From the NCBI GenBank assembly GCA_009760855.2, contig WPIO01000013.1:5726001-5790000 (forward strand): a DNA stretch of 64,000 bases, in the 5' to 3' direction. Each line of letters begins with the position of its first letter. Position 1 is the first letter of the stretch. Positions 35,531-47,714 of the stretch are shown in pieces. The position numbers and the translations under genes are program-made. This DNA comes from Cristatella mucedo (Eukaryota > Bryozoa > Phylactolaemata > Cristatellidae). The notes under the pieces are model-generated. The model saw only the letters and a list, made by a program, of their open reading frames with translations. It did no database searches and was not told where the DNA came from.

Positions 35531-35997
35531 CTTATTGTCTGTCCATCGTCGTGCCGCGGCGAGCCGCCGTCGAAACGCCGGCCGCCGCGATGCCCACGCG
35601 CCGCGGAAAGCAGACAGCGTGCCGCCGCCGTCCGACGGAGCGCGCGAGACGAGCGAGAGCGGAAGGGGCGGCGCGCAGAGGCGACTTCGACGGCTGCGGC
35701 GAGGCCGCCGGAGCGCGCGCGGCCGCCGGAAAGCGAACTCGGGGCGAGGACGAGCGGAGGTGAGCTGCCGCGATGCGCGGCTGATGATTTCCGGGCCTCG
35801 CCGGGGGTCGCGACGTCGGCAGCGCCATCACTCGTGCGCCCGTCGCCAGTGCAGCGTCGCCGGCGCAGCGCCGAGCGCAGCGACGACGCCGGCCCTCGAG
35901 CCTGGTCCCCTCCCCTTTCGCCTTCGGCTTCCCGTCGACCGCCGAGTTAGCGTAGCGCTCGCTTCGGCGCGACGTACGCGTGCAGAGACCGCGTACA

Positions 35998-36138
35998 ATT
36001 CATTTGTAAAACGCCCTAAGAGACTTAATCTCTATTCGGGCGCTTCGCATGTGCCAAGGGGCTCGAGTCCGCTGCCTCGGCCATCGAATACATTCACCTT
36101 GACCTGGATAGGCGAGCGCCTTAACCACTTCACGCGGG
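35998..36138 (-). mobile_element. SINE-2 copy
   Basis: Reverse complement reads TGAAGTGGTTAAGGCGCTCG (box A region), GGACTCGAGCCCCTTGGCAC (box B region), GAAGCGCCCGAATAGAGATT and AAGTCTCTTAGGGCGTTTTA, then CAAATGAATT at the end. Confidence 0.85.
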
Positions 36139-36269
36139 GGAGAGGGTTATGCGGCCAGGAAGCGGGCTCCGAAATGAAACGGGGGGGGGGCGCGCAGACG
36201 CCGAGGCGCGAGATTGCGCTGCACGTCGCGACGCAGCAGCTCGGCGCCCGCTCTTCGCCGGCGCTTAAA

Positions 36270-36570
36270 AATTAATCGCTGGCCTCAGGGTCGACGTGGG
36301 AAGCCTCAAATAGGCCTAGAAATTCTTAATTAGTTTGTCTATGGGTTTCCGCTCGGACAGGCTTTTGCAATGGAAGCGGCGATCGCGCGCGAAGACGATT
36401 GCTGCCTGGAGAGTTCTCGGCTGCTTCGACAAAGCAACTGCGGCGCATCGATTGCAGCGGCTAATTTCTTTTGGGAATTTTTTACTTGCAGCTCGGTTGC
36501 AAGCCACCTAGCTAATTTGTTGCTCTAATGACAATTAATGAATCGATGAAAGTATAATTATTCGCACACC
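36270..36570. promoter_or_regulatory. TAAT-rich block downstream of NKX1, candidate enhancer
   Basis: An AT-rich island inside CpG-rich DNA, about 6.7 kb 3' of NKX1. It has at least seven TAAT/ATTA cores, including AAAATTAATCG, TTCTTAATTAGTTTG, two GCTAATTT words and GACAATTAATGAATCGATGA. Homeodomain (possibly with PBC partner) binding is inference. Confidence 0.4.
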
Positions 36571-36781
36571 TCGCGCCTGCGTTGCGACTAATGCCCCGTA
36601 GAATTGGAGCGAGATTGCGACGCGGCGACTTCACCGTTCACGCACGTCCCGCCGAGGCGATTAATGCGGCGGCGTGCCTGCTTTGGCGGCATTCGACGCA
36701 CAACGGCGCTAAAAGCGCAGGAGATACTGGCCGCGCGGCTCGATTCAGTGTTCGCACGAGCTAATCATCGAGGCCTTGCAA

Positions 36782-36942
<161 letters not shown>

Positions 36943-37130
36943 CTTCTGATTCGACCACGAAGCGCTCGGAGCTTCTCGGAGAGAGAAAACTTCGCTCCTA
37001 TGATGGCTGGGGCGGTCTCTATCGCTCACTACTCCGATCGCGCACGCGTGCGCGCGGCCGCTGCGGCATTCGTCAGAAGGAGCTCGCATCGCGGCGTCTT
37101 TCAGCCACGGCTTTGCGCCAGGCAGACCAA

Positions 37131-37204
37131 CGTCTTAGCGCAGCGGTAGAGCGTGCACGCGCCGTCATGACCCAGACCGCTGGTCCAAATCCCGCGGCAG
37201 ACGA
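37131..37204 (+). repeat. tRNA-like sequence, probably a decayed SINE head or pseudo-tRNA
   Basis: CTTAGCGCAGCGGTAGAGCG resembles box A and GCTGGTCCAAATCCCGCGGC resembles box B. Outer CGTCT and AGACG could pair, but the acceptor and T stems contain mismatches, so a working tRNA gene is unlikely. Confidence 0.3.
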
Positions 37205-38940
37205 TCGCTTGTTGCTCGCGCGCTCTGCGAGCTGCGAGCCGCCGCCGCCGCCGCCGCCGCTGAGGCTCCTCTGCCGTGGTTTAGAAACGAGGTCAAGGCT
37301 AAATCGGGCGCTCTTCGCTGGGCGCTGCGTCGCCGCCGCGCGGACTTCGGTCATTCGCCGACGACCTGCAAACCGCAGAGCCTCTTTAAAATAAATAAAA
37401 TTCATTTGTAAGGTGCCCTAAGCAACGCCGAAAGCGTCTGGGGCGGCCGACCAGCCCGCAGCCGAAATGTCCAAAATACGAGGGCCCGCGAGCGACGCTC
37501 GTGGCTTTCCGCTATGCGGCTGTTTACTTGCGGGGGGGGGGGGTCGATGCACGAGCTCTCACCGGCGTCCAACTGGGCGCAATCCCGCCCCTCGGAAAGC
37601 CGCCGGCGGGTACGCCAGACGTTTGGCCTCAGTTCGCGCGAGGGCGGAGGCGCGCGAGGCGATGCCTCGCCAGCCCCGCGCCTCCCCATGAACATTGAGC
37701 ACGGCACCGAGGATAACGTCTTCTTCAGCGCGCGTACCAACTCCAGCGGTGCGAGAAAAAGAGGCGGGTGGTCGGGCGGCGGCGAGCTTGTCGCGGAGGC
37801 AGGCGACGGGAAGCGGACGGATCGCGCTAGGCTCAGAAAGCGCCGTCAGCGGCGCGCGCCAGCGCGGCGGAGCGCGCCGCTCGGCTCCCGACGCACTCAC
37901 ACTTCCGGGGGCTCGCGAGCCGCCGCCGCCGGCGATCGCACTTGAGCCCCTTAGGACCCGGCGCAGCGGACGGCTCGTTCGCGGGCGGCTCGCAGTTTCC
38001 TGCTGGGAAAAGGGCCCCCGCTGGGAAAAAGGTTCGCGGCGCACGCCAACCTCTTTCCCAAGTGCAGCGGCTGGAACCGGCTGTCTCGCGGGGCGAGCCT
38101 CAAAGTCAGCCACCGGCGCGAACTGCCTGCGCGCTGCGTCAGCATGTTGACTGAAATCGGGCCGAAGCCGTATCCGGTACCGACGGGACCAGGGCCGAAC
38201 GATCGGAAGCAGGAGCGATGGCGTAAAAACCGACTCGCTCGCTCGTTCGCTTCCGGCTGCTGCCGGCACTGGGAGGGGGAAGTGAGGAGGCAGCGCTGCT
38301 GCGCCAGCGTCCTCAGTCGCGAAGATCGCCCAGCCTTTTCATGTTGAGACGTAGCCTTCGTCGCTCACGTCGTGGCGCCCCGGCTCATTGTCTGAAGTTC
38401 GCGCGGAAGCTAGCATTTAGGCCGCGAAGTGCGTATCGCACTCTAAGCTCAGCCGAACGCGAAATGCGGACCGTAGAGCCCGGATGGATCGTGCCGGATG
38501 TGCGCGAACTGTCCGTGCCGGATGTGCGCGCCGCGGGTGACGCAGCTCGGAGGACAGACCGGCGGTGAGCGCGCGAAACCGAACCCCTCTTTCTCAATTA
38601 AGAAGCAATTGAGAAGATAGCCAAGACGTCGACAAACGTTCGCACGTACGCGTAACGCGAGCGCCACAGCGGTAGCGTGACGTTTCCGAGCGCATCTCCG
38701 TCACGCGTAATAGCTAACTGTGAGCGTTACATTACGTTATGCGAGTGACGAAAAAATGGCGCGCTCCATAACTCATAAAGTGTCATGGCGACGGTCCAGA
38801 GTAGCGTTGCCGACGCTCCATAACGCAACTGCCAGTTACTATCGTCTTTGCGCGACCCCTAAAATCAAGGCACATTCACTGCATCGTGCTCCAGGCGGAA
38901 ATAAACAGCTCTGTTGCATGCATCTTAGCTTTCAAGGGCT

Positions 38941-39690
38941 TTAGTTTTGGACACCATTTCTTGTTGCGTAGCTCTCAAGGCGGAGCTCGGCGATGGGTGG
39001 TTAGTTAATGTCTGACCGCGAGCCATCCTTTGGTTTGTCCAAACGTCTGAAATTGAGCTCCTTTTTTCCTGCAACTTTCAGGACAAGAACGCCACTGCGC
39101 TGGTGCAATCGTCGAAATAAACCATTCGCCGGACCCTGGTCTTGATCCCGAGTGGCTAAACGCGATTCACCGCGAAACCATCTTTATGCGGGAGGGGAGG
39201 CCTGCAACCAATCAGTGCAAGCTGGTGGCATTTCTGCTGGCCTTGCCGTCATCCGGCAACGGATGACGCTTGAATAAAGCCAGGGGGCACGAGTTTAAGC
39301 TAAGGTGCTCCGGCCGCCGAAGTCCATTGATAGAAGGTCACTGTCGATTCGGACCTTGAATTCTGTAGTAAGCGTGTGAAGCCTACGACCGAGCCGTTAT
39401 TGCGCATGGCAGTAGCTTGCCGAATTCTCCATGCAGCAGACACGTGGGGGTGAAGAACTTCTCATTGTTCTCCGCGTGGCTCGGAGCGCAAGACCTGTCT
39501 GCGAGCGAACGCCGGCGTGCATACGCGTCAGCCGTTACGTGGAAAGACGTCGCCATCTCATTGCACCAAGCTAAACCGCTAATTCACTCCGCTAATTGTC
39601 CTCCAGCAACTGAGGACTATCCCTGAGTCTTTCAGCCGCAGGGAATTATCTAATAAATATCAGAAAGTCTTCCAGCCACAGCGGATTAAA
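38941..39690. other. Intergenic stretch, nothing recognised
   Basis: No gene or repeat family; a small perfect hairpin GTCATCCG/CGGATGAC lies at 39248-39267. Confidence 0.4.
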
Positions 39691-40095
39691 AGGAAGCTAA
39701 ATGCGCACATGCTTATCGCTACATTCAGCGTGTCCTTGCGATTCGTTCTTTTGTTCTACGCTTATTCGAACTTGCATAGACAGAGATACCACATCTACAT
39801 TTGGTCCATGTACTAGTGACATCCGCCATCGACTTTTGTAGCTCACTGCTACATTCAGCGTGTCCTTGCGATTCGTTCTTTTGTTCTACGCTTATGCGTG
39901 CGGACACTGTGCGTGCTGTGCCACTAACCGTATTTACGTGTTGACACTGTGAATGTCACCTGTAGCCATGCTACGCTTGTTGCCTTTTTGCACGTTACCA
40001 GTAATCATTGACCGTGTTTCCTTTACTGCAAATGGAAAGTGCCTTAAAAGAAACTATAGTCCCCTGAGGGTTCTACACAAATATATTACTGACAT
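39690..40095 (+). mobile_element. LINE-A 3' fragment, rearranged
   Basis: Contains CCTTGCGATTCGTTCTTTTG, CACATCTACATTTGGTCCAT, GTGACATCCGCCATCGACTT, CTTATGCGTGCGGACACTGT and GCAAATGGAAAGTGCCTTAA, pieces of LINE-A in a shuffled order. A 48-base word is present twice (39718-39765 and 39848-39895). Confidence 0.8.
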
Positions 40096-40144
40096 TGTCA
40101 TTTTTATTAATAGCGACGCAGGGTCTTCGGCGTTGGTTATCTTA

Positions 40145-40278
40145 TAGCGTGGTTTGGTCCTGCGGTAAGGTGCTCGCCTTTAACGCCCAAGGTCATGGGC
40201 TCGAGCCCTGCGGTATATGTAAAGCGCCTGGATAGCGAGTAGGAAGTTCTCTCTTAGAGTGCGATCAAAACGAATGAT
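40145..40278 (+). mobile_element. SINE-2 copy
   Basis: GTGGTTTGGTCCTGCGGTAA and GGTGCTCGCCTTTA (box A region), GGTCATGGGCTCGAGCCC (box B), TATGTAAAGCGCCTGGATAG, TTCTCTCTTAGAGTGCGATC, ending AACGAATGATAA. Confidence 0.85.
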
Positions 40279-40279
40279 A

Positions 40280-41319
40280 AACGTCTACATTAAAATATCA
40301 ACTCGTTGTTTATTATTTATTCTAGCAATAAAATATCAACTAGTTCTTGAAATATCAACTGTAAAACGTCTACATTAAAATATCAACTAGCAGCTCTTGA
40401 ATTCCCGTAGCCTGGCGTTCGGTCTGTCGTAGCTCCGCGCGCGCGCGTGCTGCTAGCTCCACTCGCGCCGATGCCGGAGGGTGCGCACGGCAGGCGGGTG
40501 CTCGCTAGCTCGCGGCTCGGCGGCGGCGGCCGCGCGTCCGGACGCGTGGCATCCGCCTCTCGCGGCTGCGGCTAAGACTGACGGCTAAGCGCGCAGCTAG
40601 TGAATGCTTGGTCGGCAGCAGGATTGTAAAGACGGCTTCGTCAGGTATTCCCGAGTGATTTCAAAGCGAGGGCTAAAAGAGAAACACAATGCAGCGCCCG
40701 AACCGTCATCGCCGAACTTGTGCAGAGCAAAGAAAAGGAGAGACTTCGCAGCGCTGGAAAGAAGTAGGAACGCGCTATGTCGCTGTTCGCTCTCCTCTGA
40801 CCTCGAATCTGCGAGGTGGGGACAGGTTCTTGTCCGATGAAGAGTGAGGCGGGCGCTCAACCTTTGTGCCGCTGTCATGGGGCGTGCCCGGGTGCCGGGT
40901 TCGTCGTTGAGGCCAGCAGAGCTCGCTCTCTGCTTCCTTGAAGACAGAACCTCGACATCACTACTTTAACATCTCCATGCGAATTGAGCGCGTCTTTCTA
41001 CTGCTGCCATCGTTTAATTACGAATGTGCCGAGCGCGCTGCTGTGCACAGAGGATCGCTAGTCAGCCTCAGCGGTCCGGCCTCAGCTCGGCGTCGGAGCC
41101 TTCCTGCAAAGTGCCAGCCTAAGGCTGAGCCTAAGGCTGAGCCTAAGGCTGAGCCTAAGGCTCAGCCCGATCTAAGGATCCCGGCGGTCCCCCGCCACTC
41201 TGTGGGGGCCATCTCAGTGCTCAGTACTAAGGCGCGCGAGTACAATTACCACTCACCACATACACAGTACGCGTGACCTTAAATGGCGAATGTTTTCGGC
41301 ACCTGCGCCCTAGCGGTCT

Positions 41320-41376
<57 letters not shown>

Positions 41377-41510
41377 ACTCTCGCCCGCCGACCTACTGTA
41401 CAAACTGACGCGACCTATTCTGACACTGCCGGTGTCAACCGCCGAGGGCAAATGTGCATTCAGCGCGTGGAAACTTTCGAATGACAATAAATAAATAAAT
41501 ACTACATGAT
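40280..41510. other. Intergenic stretch with small repeats
   Basis: The word AACGTCTACATTAAAATATC (plus AACT) occurs at 40281 and 40363. CpG-rich near 40430-40560. A 12-base unit CCTAAGGCTGAG is repeated four times at 41117-41166. (CT)n then (GC)n lies at about 41325-41380. No gene recognised. Confidence 0.6.
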
Positions 41511-41511
41511 T

Positions 41512-41669
41512 TAAATATTGAATAGCTTCCGTTATATAGCGGCAGACGAGTCCTAATGGCTATCACCACCGCTTGCAGTTGGCAATAAAAGATCGCCCCA
41601 CTGCAGGATTCGAACCCACGACCTAGGTCGTAAAGAGCGAACGCCCTACCTATTAGGCTATTGCGGCCC
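41512..41669 (-). mobile_element. SINE-1 copy h
   Basis: Reverse complement: GCCGCAATAGCCTAATAGGT (box A), GGTCGTGGGTTCGAATCC (box B), TGCAGTGGGGCGATCTTTTA, GCAAGCGGTGGTGATAGCC, ending CCGCTATATAACGGAAGC. Confidence 0.9.
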
Positions 41670-41744
41670 TTAACGACGCCACGCTTTTGTATGTAACCGT
41701 CATCCGAGGAGCGTCTGAAGCACGGTACTACAGAGCTCGGTGCT

Positions 41745-42290
41745 TAGTCTAAACTTTTTAAATGGTTATATCCCCACTCTTGCCGATGTAATCGCCAAGC
41801 ACAATCTGGGCTCTCATTTTTATGCGATCGGCACACAACAGTACTCGTGCTTATATCCCTCTTTGCCTTCCAGCTCGTCCAGCTCTCACAACTCTATTGT
41901 GACATTTAAGTATTGCGGACATTCACACATGGATGGCAAAAATCATCTCACATTGAGTGACGAGAAAACCAACTTACTAGTTACGGGCAAACCTAGTGTG
42001 GACTCAGAAATTGGAAAATCTATCGCTCAAAATGGGCTCTGCCGCCAGCATATCTCTCCTGTAGTGTATCTACGAAATCTGAGAGCCCAGTTTCAAACCA
42101 ATCACTCACTAGACGACCAGGTCCGCTCCGCTGTCGCGTCTGCCTACTTTCAGATACGTAACAATGTAGAAATTCTGGCCAACTTAGACAAAGATACTAC
42201 ATCCAAGTTGGTGGACGCATTTGTGATGTCCCGTTTTGACTTCTATAGCTCACTAGTTGCTGGTCTTGTAGCCTGCAAAAAAGACTTGCG
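41745..42290 (+). mobile_element. LINE-A internal fragment (decayed RT)
   Basis: A frame of about 170 codons matches LINE-A from TLADVIAKHNLGSHFYA to the VDAFVMSRFDFYSSLVAGL block. The catalytic YADD is mutated (FYAIG) and small indels are present, so it is dead. No 3' UTR follows. Confidence 0.88.
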
Positions 42291-42369
42291 GTTTGCACAG
42301 CCCATAGCATAGACAGCATGGCTTGCCCCTACTCAAAAACCCTGGCTTCCGCCGCTGGCTTGTGCTATG

Positions 42370-42712
42370 CACGCGTCGCCGTCTGTGGCTTGAGAACATG
42401 TCGCTCGACGTACGGGGGCGTTCTTGATTGCTGACGTGCTCTTCTACCGTTGCTGGCACATCTGCGCGTATCAGTGCAGCATCTACGGCACATTATCTGG
42501 TCCTCGAGGCGCCAGCTACACCGGTATTTTTCACGCATTTGCAAGGACTAGCTACGCACAGGCGCTATGTTTGTGGCACAGCACTTTAGTTCAGAGCCGC
42601 TGCCGGGCATTCGTAACATTAAGGAGGTACAACAGCTTGATGCACTGAGACACTGACACTTGTAGCGCTTTAAATATTATATATATATATATATATAATA
42701 TTAGGAATAGGA
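42370..42712 (+). repeat. Unclassified (TA)n-ended repeat, copy 1
   Basis: Shares words in the same order with 47300-47765: a GGGCGTTCTTGATTG-type start, GACGTGCTCTTCTACCGTTG, TTAGTTCAGAGCCGC and a TTTAAATAT end that runs into (TA)n (42677-42699). No coding capacity recognised. Confidence 0.45.
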
Positions 42713-43027
42713 CGATGTTTTCAGCACTCCGCCGATTACTAGGCAATAACAGATGCTAATATAGATGCCGGTAACTTGGCAACGCATTTCTTCTAGACAC
42801 AAATATTCGATTCATAAGCATTTCGGGCTCCTACAGGAAAACTGCCACGCCGTTTACGTAGCTCTAAGCATGCCGAGGTCGCCCAGCTGTTGGCGGTGGC
42901 GACAGCGCAGGCCTTTCAAGAGATTGCTGAGGCGCACCGTAAAGCTCCGCGTGGGGTACCGAACTAGAAAAACGAGCCACGTATTTGGGCTGTATTTTCC
43001 CAAAATGCCGTTAAAAAATACAAGCTT

Positions 43028-43190
43028 ATTGAACAGCCTCTTTTTGCGTAGCAGCAGAAGAGCCTTAAAGGCCATCACCACCGCTTGCAGCGGCAACAGA
43101 GGATCGCCCACTGCAGGATTCGAACCCACAACCTCGGGACCGAGGTCGTGAAGAGCCATCGCCTTACCAAGTGTGCCATAGTGGCTTACC
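43028..43190 (-). mobile_element. SINE-1 copy i (well preserved)
   Basis: Reverse complement: GCCACTATGGCACACTTGGT (box A), GGTTGTGGGTTCGAATCC (box B), TGCAGTGGGCGATCCTCTGT, CTGCAAGCGGTGGTGATGGC, ending GCTACGCAAAAAGAGGCTG. Confidence 0.92.
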
Positions 43191-44755
43191 TTTACGCCAC
43201 AGACGTCAAAGAGCGCGGGCCTTTCTTTGTTCTCTCGACATGTTTTACTATTAATTGAACTTGAGTGCGCCGTATAGGTCTCGGCAAGCGTCTAGGTCCA
43301 TGCTTTTTTCATCAACCTCGCGGAGAGAGTTGTTCAAAAAGCCCGTAAGAATTTAGACGCAGACTGCATTTCGCTCAGGACCGCAATGAAGATTTTAATT
43401 TAGCAATGCAGCTCGCTGCACAAATGTCGACTCCAAAAAAGTTTTGACACGAAACTGCAGACAGCGCTGATCGCACCTGTAAGTAACCTGTAAGTAGCCT
43501 ATCGGTTCGATAACTACGTCTCACGGCGCCTGATCGCACGGAAGCCGAAGTTAACCCGAGGAATGGCGATCGAACGGCAGCCAGCGAAGTCAATCAGGCT
43601 GCGGTGCTGCCGCAACCGCCTCCGCTTCCTCCCCGAGGCGACGCTGTCCGTCGATCCAGCCGTAGGCGCGCGGCGGCGCATTGTCGGCGACGCTGCGCGC
43701 CGGCCGTGTGAGCTCGCTGGCTGCTTATCGCGCAGCCCCGATCTCAATTTCGTGAGACGACCCGTACGCTTCTCCGCCTCTCGCGCGCGAAAGAACGCTC
43801 GCGGGTGCACCATTGGAGCGAAATGGTGGGGGTCGACGTCGCGAAGTCCGACGGCACCACTCGTTCTCGCCGGTCCGACTCATCGGCGGCTAATGACGAC
43901 GGAAGCCGGGCGGGCTCCTGTCTCGCTTTGCAGCCGCCGTTCGGCCCGGGGGGGGGGGCGCGGCGGGGCGGGGCGGAGTCGAAGCTCTGCTGCTGCCGCG
44001 ACGCCGAGAGTATAGCGACCTCGCCTCGCCCGCGCGGGCGGGCGGGGGGGGGAGGGGGTTGACGAGGTCGCTGCCGTTCGCCGAGAGCGACCGTGTAGCA
44101 TGCCGGGACGGCGCACCGCGGCGTCGGCCGCCGCCGCTCTTCTTTCTTCTCTTCGCTCGGCGCACTGGTGGGGGCGGGGTGCCCGAGCGACCGGTCTGGC
44201 GCCGATAGCCACGGCCGCTTTCATTTTCCGCCCGAGTTCGCGACGCCGCGCTTTGAAAAAGCCCCACGATTCCCAGGCACTCGATCGCCCCTTTCGAGCC
44301 GCTCTTAAGCGACGACGCTTTGGCTCGGCGCGCTACCCCGGCTGCGCCGCCGCCGCCGCCGCCGCCCGGATGCGCCGTCGTCGCCTCGCAGCGACGGCGG
44401 CGACTGGCGCTCTGACGGCCGAAGATTTTCGCCAATTGTTCCGAGCCGTGGGATTTTAATCTAGCGCTCGAACGCGACGGTCGACACAGGAAATGAACAG
44501 CGACGAACAGCTCGTCGGCTGAATTAATAAGTCGATGCGGTCGCTTCGTTGCCGAAGTGGTGAACCATAGGAGCAGCGGCGAGTTGGGAGCGCACGCGCC
44601 GTGGCCAATGAGAGCGCAGCGGCGCGGAGCCAAGTGCTGCGAAGAGCTGCTGCGCTCGTGCGGCGATTTCGCTAGGAAAGCGAGTGCTAGGCATGCTAGT
44701 GTGCTAGTGCTAGGCGTGCTAGTGCGCCCAATCTAGCTATCCACAAATCTGCGCA
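43191..44755. other. CpG-rich block without recognised gene
   Basis: Strongly GC/CpG-rich from about 43550 to 44660, with G-runs near 43950 and 44040. Frames are Arg/Ala-rich composition artefacts. An AT-rich patch with TAATAAG-type words lies near 44450-44540. Confidence 0.45.
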
Positions 44756-44765
44756 TGTGCATTCC

Positions 44766-44852
44766 TGAGAGAGAGCGAGAGAGCGAAAGAGCGAGAGAGC
44801 GAGAGAGCGAGAGAGGAAGGGAGAGCGAGAGAGCGAAAGAGCGAGAGAGAGG

Positions 44853-44934
<82 letters not shown>

Positions 44935-44935
44935 A
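44766..44935. repeat. (GA)n microsatellite, first half
   Basis: GAGAGC-type repeats becoming pure GA; interrupted by a LINE-A tail and continued at 45022. Confidence 0.95.
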
Positions 44936-45022
44936 ATAATAATAATAATAATATTGTACTTGATAAAGCGCCCTCAGAGAACTTAATCTCTTTCTATGCG
45001 CTTTACATTTGCTGCAAAGGGA
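44936..45022 (-). mobile_element. LINE-A 3' tail embedded in (GA)n
   Basis: AATAATAATAATAATAATAT, TTGTACTTGATAAAGCGCCC, TCAGAGAACTTAATCTCTTT and GCTTTACATTTGCTGCAAAG: the ATT tail, hairpin and a few more bases, flanked on both sides by GA repeats. Confidence 0.92.
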
Positions 45023-45126
45023 AAGAGCGAGAGAGAGAGCGAAAGAGCGAGAGAGCGAAAGAGCAAGAGAGAGAGAGGGAGAGAGAGAGAGAGCGAGAGA
45101 GAGAGAGCGAGAGAGAGAGATAGAGG

Positions 45127-45206
<80 letters not shown>
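45022..45206. repeat. (GA)n microsatellite, second half
   Basis: GAGAGC/GAAAGAGC variants followed by a pure GA run from about 45130 to 45206. Confidence 0.95.
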
Positions 45207-45209
<3 letters not shown>

Positions 45210-45309
45210 GGACTAGTAGGGTTTTCGTCGTGAATAGATGAATGAGCGAATGCATAGCCTTGAAGATGACAGCTGCTCATGCAGGAGTTCGGTATTTAGT
45301 TTTCATCTC

Positions 45310-46560
45310 ATAATGTAATGTAATCTATCTCTGTCTATAAGTACACAAAGCGATCAAGACTGTGTGGGCGTTACGCAGGAAAGTTTTGTTTAGCGAACTC
45401 ACAGCCTAAGCGGCTTTCGGTACGCATTCGGTAGCCAACAGACTCCATCTCACGCAACAAAGAAAAGTGAGAAATGAGAAGCATAGCTGATTCAGAAGAA
45501 CAGTTGAAGTAGTGAGTAGCATGGAAGTAGCTGCTCAGGACAGCTGAAAAGAATGAGCCATTCGTTCCGTAGGAATTGTGGCAGGGAGTTCCGCAATCTA
45601 GGACCTGCAGAGCTAAAGCTTCGGTCGCCAACGGTCTTTAAGCGCAGTAATGTAACAGCAATTTATTGTCCTATCAGGACCCGAGGCCACGAGGAGGCTG
45701 AAACTGGTGCAACAGTTCAGCTAGTTACGAGGAAGCTAACCCGTGACGGGCCTTGTGGGTCAGCGTAAGAACTTTGCTCTGTATCTGCTGATCAACCGGC
45801 AGCCATCCAAGCTCTTTCATCAAAGGAGATGCATGCTCTAACCTCTAGAATTTGTAAACTAGCCTAGCAGCCATATTCATCACCAGCTGAAGTGACTTAG
45901 TGGCTTTTTTTCGGTAGTCCAGCCAAAAGGGGATTTACAATCATCTAGCCGAAATAGAACTAAGGAGCTAATTAAATTCTTTGCAAGCCACCGCGGAAGA
46001 CAGTTCCTAATCGTAGGTAGGGATCGGACATAATGGCTAGCTGCGGAAGCAGTCTTCTTAACGAAGCTTTAAGAATGTTGGCAGCTGTCGAAGACGGCAC
46101 CTAAATTTAGAGCACATGATGATGGTCACACAACAGCATCACCTATTAGAAGAGCAAAGTCTTCTAGTGCAGCTGCATGCTTGGGTGTTTTATGAGCAGC
46201 AGTTCCGTTTTACCGTTGCTTACTTTTAGGAACTTTGCCGACATCTAGGATCGAATGTCGGCAAGGCAAGCATTCAGTTTATCAGTTGCTGCAGCATATT
46301 CTGACGGTTTAAATGACAAACACAGCTCGAGTATCGTCAGCATAAAAGTGACAGCCTATTCCATGGGCACGAATAACTTTTCCAGGAGGCTGAGTATAAA
46401 AGGAGAACAGCGAGGGACCGAGGACGGACCCTCGAGGGACTCCACAGGTGACTGGTCTGGTTGATAAAACCTGACCCGCACACGACACGGATTGAACACG
46501 ATCGGGAAAATAAAATTCAAACCACGCCGGTGCCTCGTCTGCCAGGCCGATCGTTATAGG
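45310..46560 (-). mobile_element. LINE-B copy, decayed
   Basis: Minus strand from the 3' end (TAATGTAATGTAATC near 45312) through ORF remnants to the RT region: GVPRGSVLGPSLFSF, CHFYADDT and TIGLADEAPAWF appear in 46309-46566. Stops and frameshifts are frequent. 5'-truncated at about 46556. Confidence 0.9.
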
Positions 46561-47280
46561 AAGCACTGGTAGCGCGTAGGGCCGGCACCCCAGCGAGCGG
46601 CCCCACGATACAAGGATCGCTACGCTAAGAGCTGAGCTTAAGCATAGACGCAGGAGCTTCGGCCAGCGTGGCGGATCAAGAGCTTCGCTTTCAGCAGATA
46701 CTTGCTTATTCAGCGTATAGGGATGATCTTTTCCCTGATAAAAAGCGAGATCATAATCCTAGGCTCAAATTTACGCTGTACATTCCGCACATAGACAACG
46801 CAGCTCTTCCGAGGTACTATTTTGCTTACATTTAAATGCAGTTTGGCAGTCAACAGGGTGATTTGCTTTCTTTCCACTCTAGGCGCGTAGCTGTATCTCT
46901 GGCTCAACTATCAATTATCTATTATAATGATCGATTATAAATTATTAATTATCGATCAGCTCAGCTTGTTCGCTAGACTTTTTTTTAAGATAAGCACGTT
47001 TGCAAGGCCGTCTGGCAAGAGAAAGGAATCGCCGAGTGAGAGACGAATTAAACGACACGTTCCCATTGTACATCGGCTAGATTATGACCGCAATGTTTAA
47101 TTCTTATTTTCTGAATTATTAATATTATTGGCCGGTTATGCAATAATGTATAGTTAGGCAAAATGAGAAGCTGAACTTATGTAGTGGTTGGCCAGCTGTA
47201 CCTCGGGATTTGAACGCTGAGGCTGGTGCTGGACACCTGTAGCGCTCTATGGCTGTATAGTAGACTGTTTTAAGCTTAGG
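46561..47280. other. Intergenic stretch, nothing firm
   Basis: A minus-strand tRNA-like box B (GCGTTCAAATCCCGAG) occurs at about 47197-47212 without a convincing tRNA fold. Confidence 0.35.
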
Positions 47281-47714
47281 ACGCGGACTTATTAAAGTGT
47301 GGGCATTTCTGATTGACGTCGTACTCTTCTATCGTCGTCAAATCTGTATTTATCAAAACTATGCAGAATCTCAGCAGCAGCAATAGCAAGAGTAAAGAAG
47401 CAATCGCTACCTGGTCAAATAGCGGTATGAAAGATGAGTGATGTGGACGAAACAGCAGCACGCGACCCTCTCTAATGACTCAAGTAGACTGAATTTTAGC
47501 TAGGCAGGCGGGATAGAAAGCAGACACGACGCGGTTACGTGATCCATAAGAAGCCAATCGGAGTTTGACAGAAAACTAGCGTTACGTGCACCATTGTGAC
47601 AGGTTACAGCTATTACGCGCACTGTTGTTGGGGGTAAGCAGTCTAGTTCCAGAGCCGCTAAACGCACTTTTGTACTTGTGTAGGTTTAAATATAATATAA
47701 TACTTATGCATATA

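Noticed and set aside
35205-36275. 356-codon plus-strand frame
   Set aside because: Crosses a (GA)n tract, a LINE-A tail and a SINE-2 copy, so it cannot be an ancient coding exon.
37131-37204. Possible functional tRNA gene
   Set aside because: Box-like words are present, but the acceptor and T stems have mismatches and no clear anticodon arm forms.
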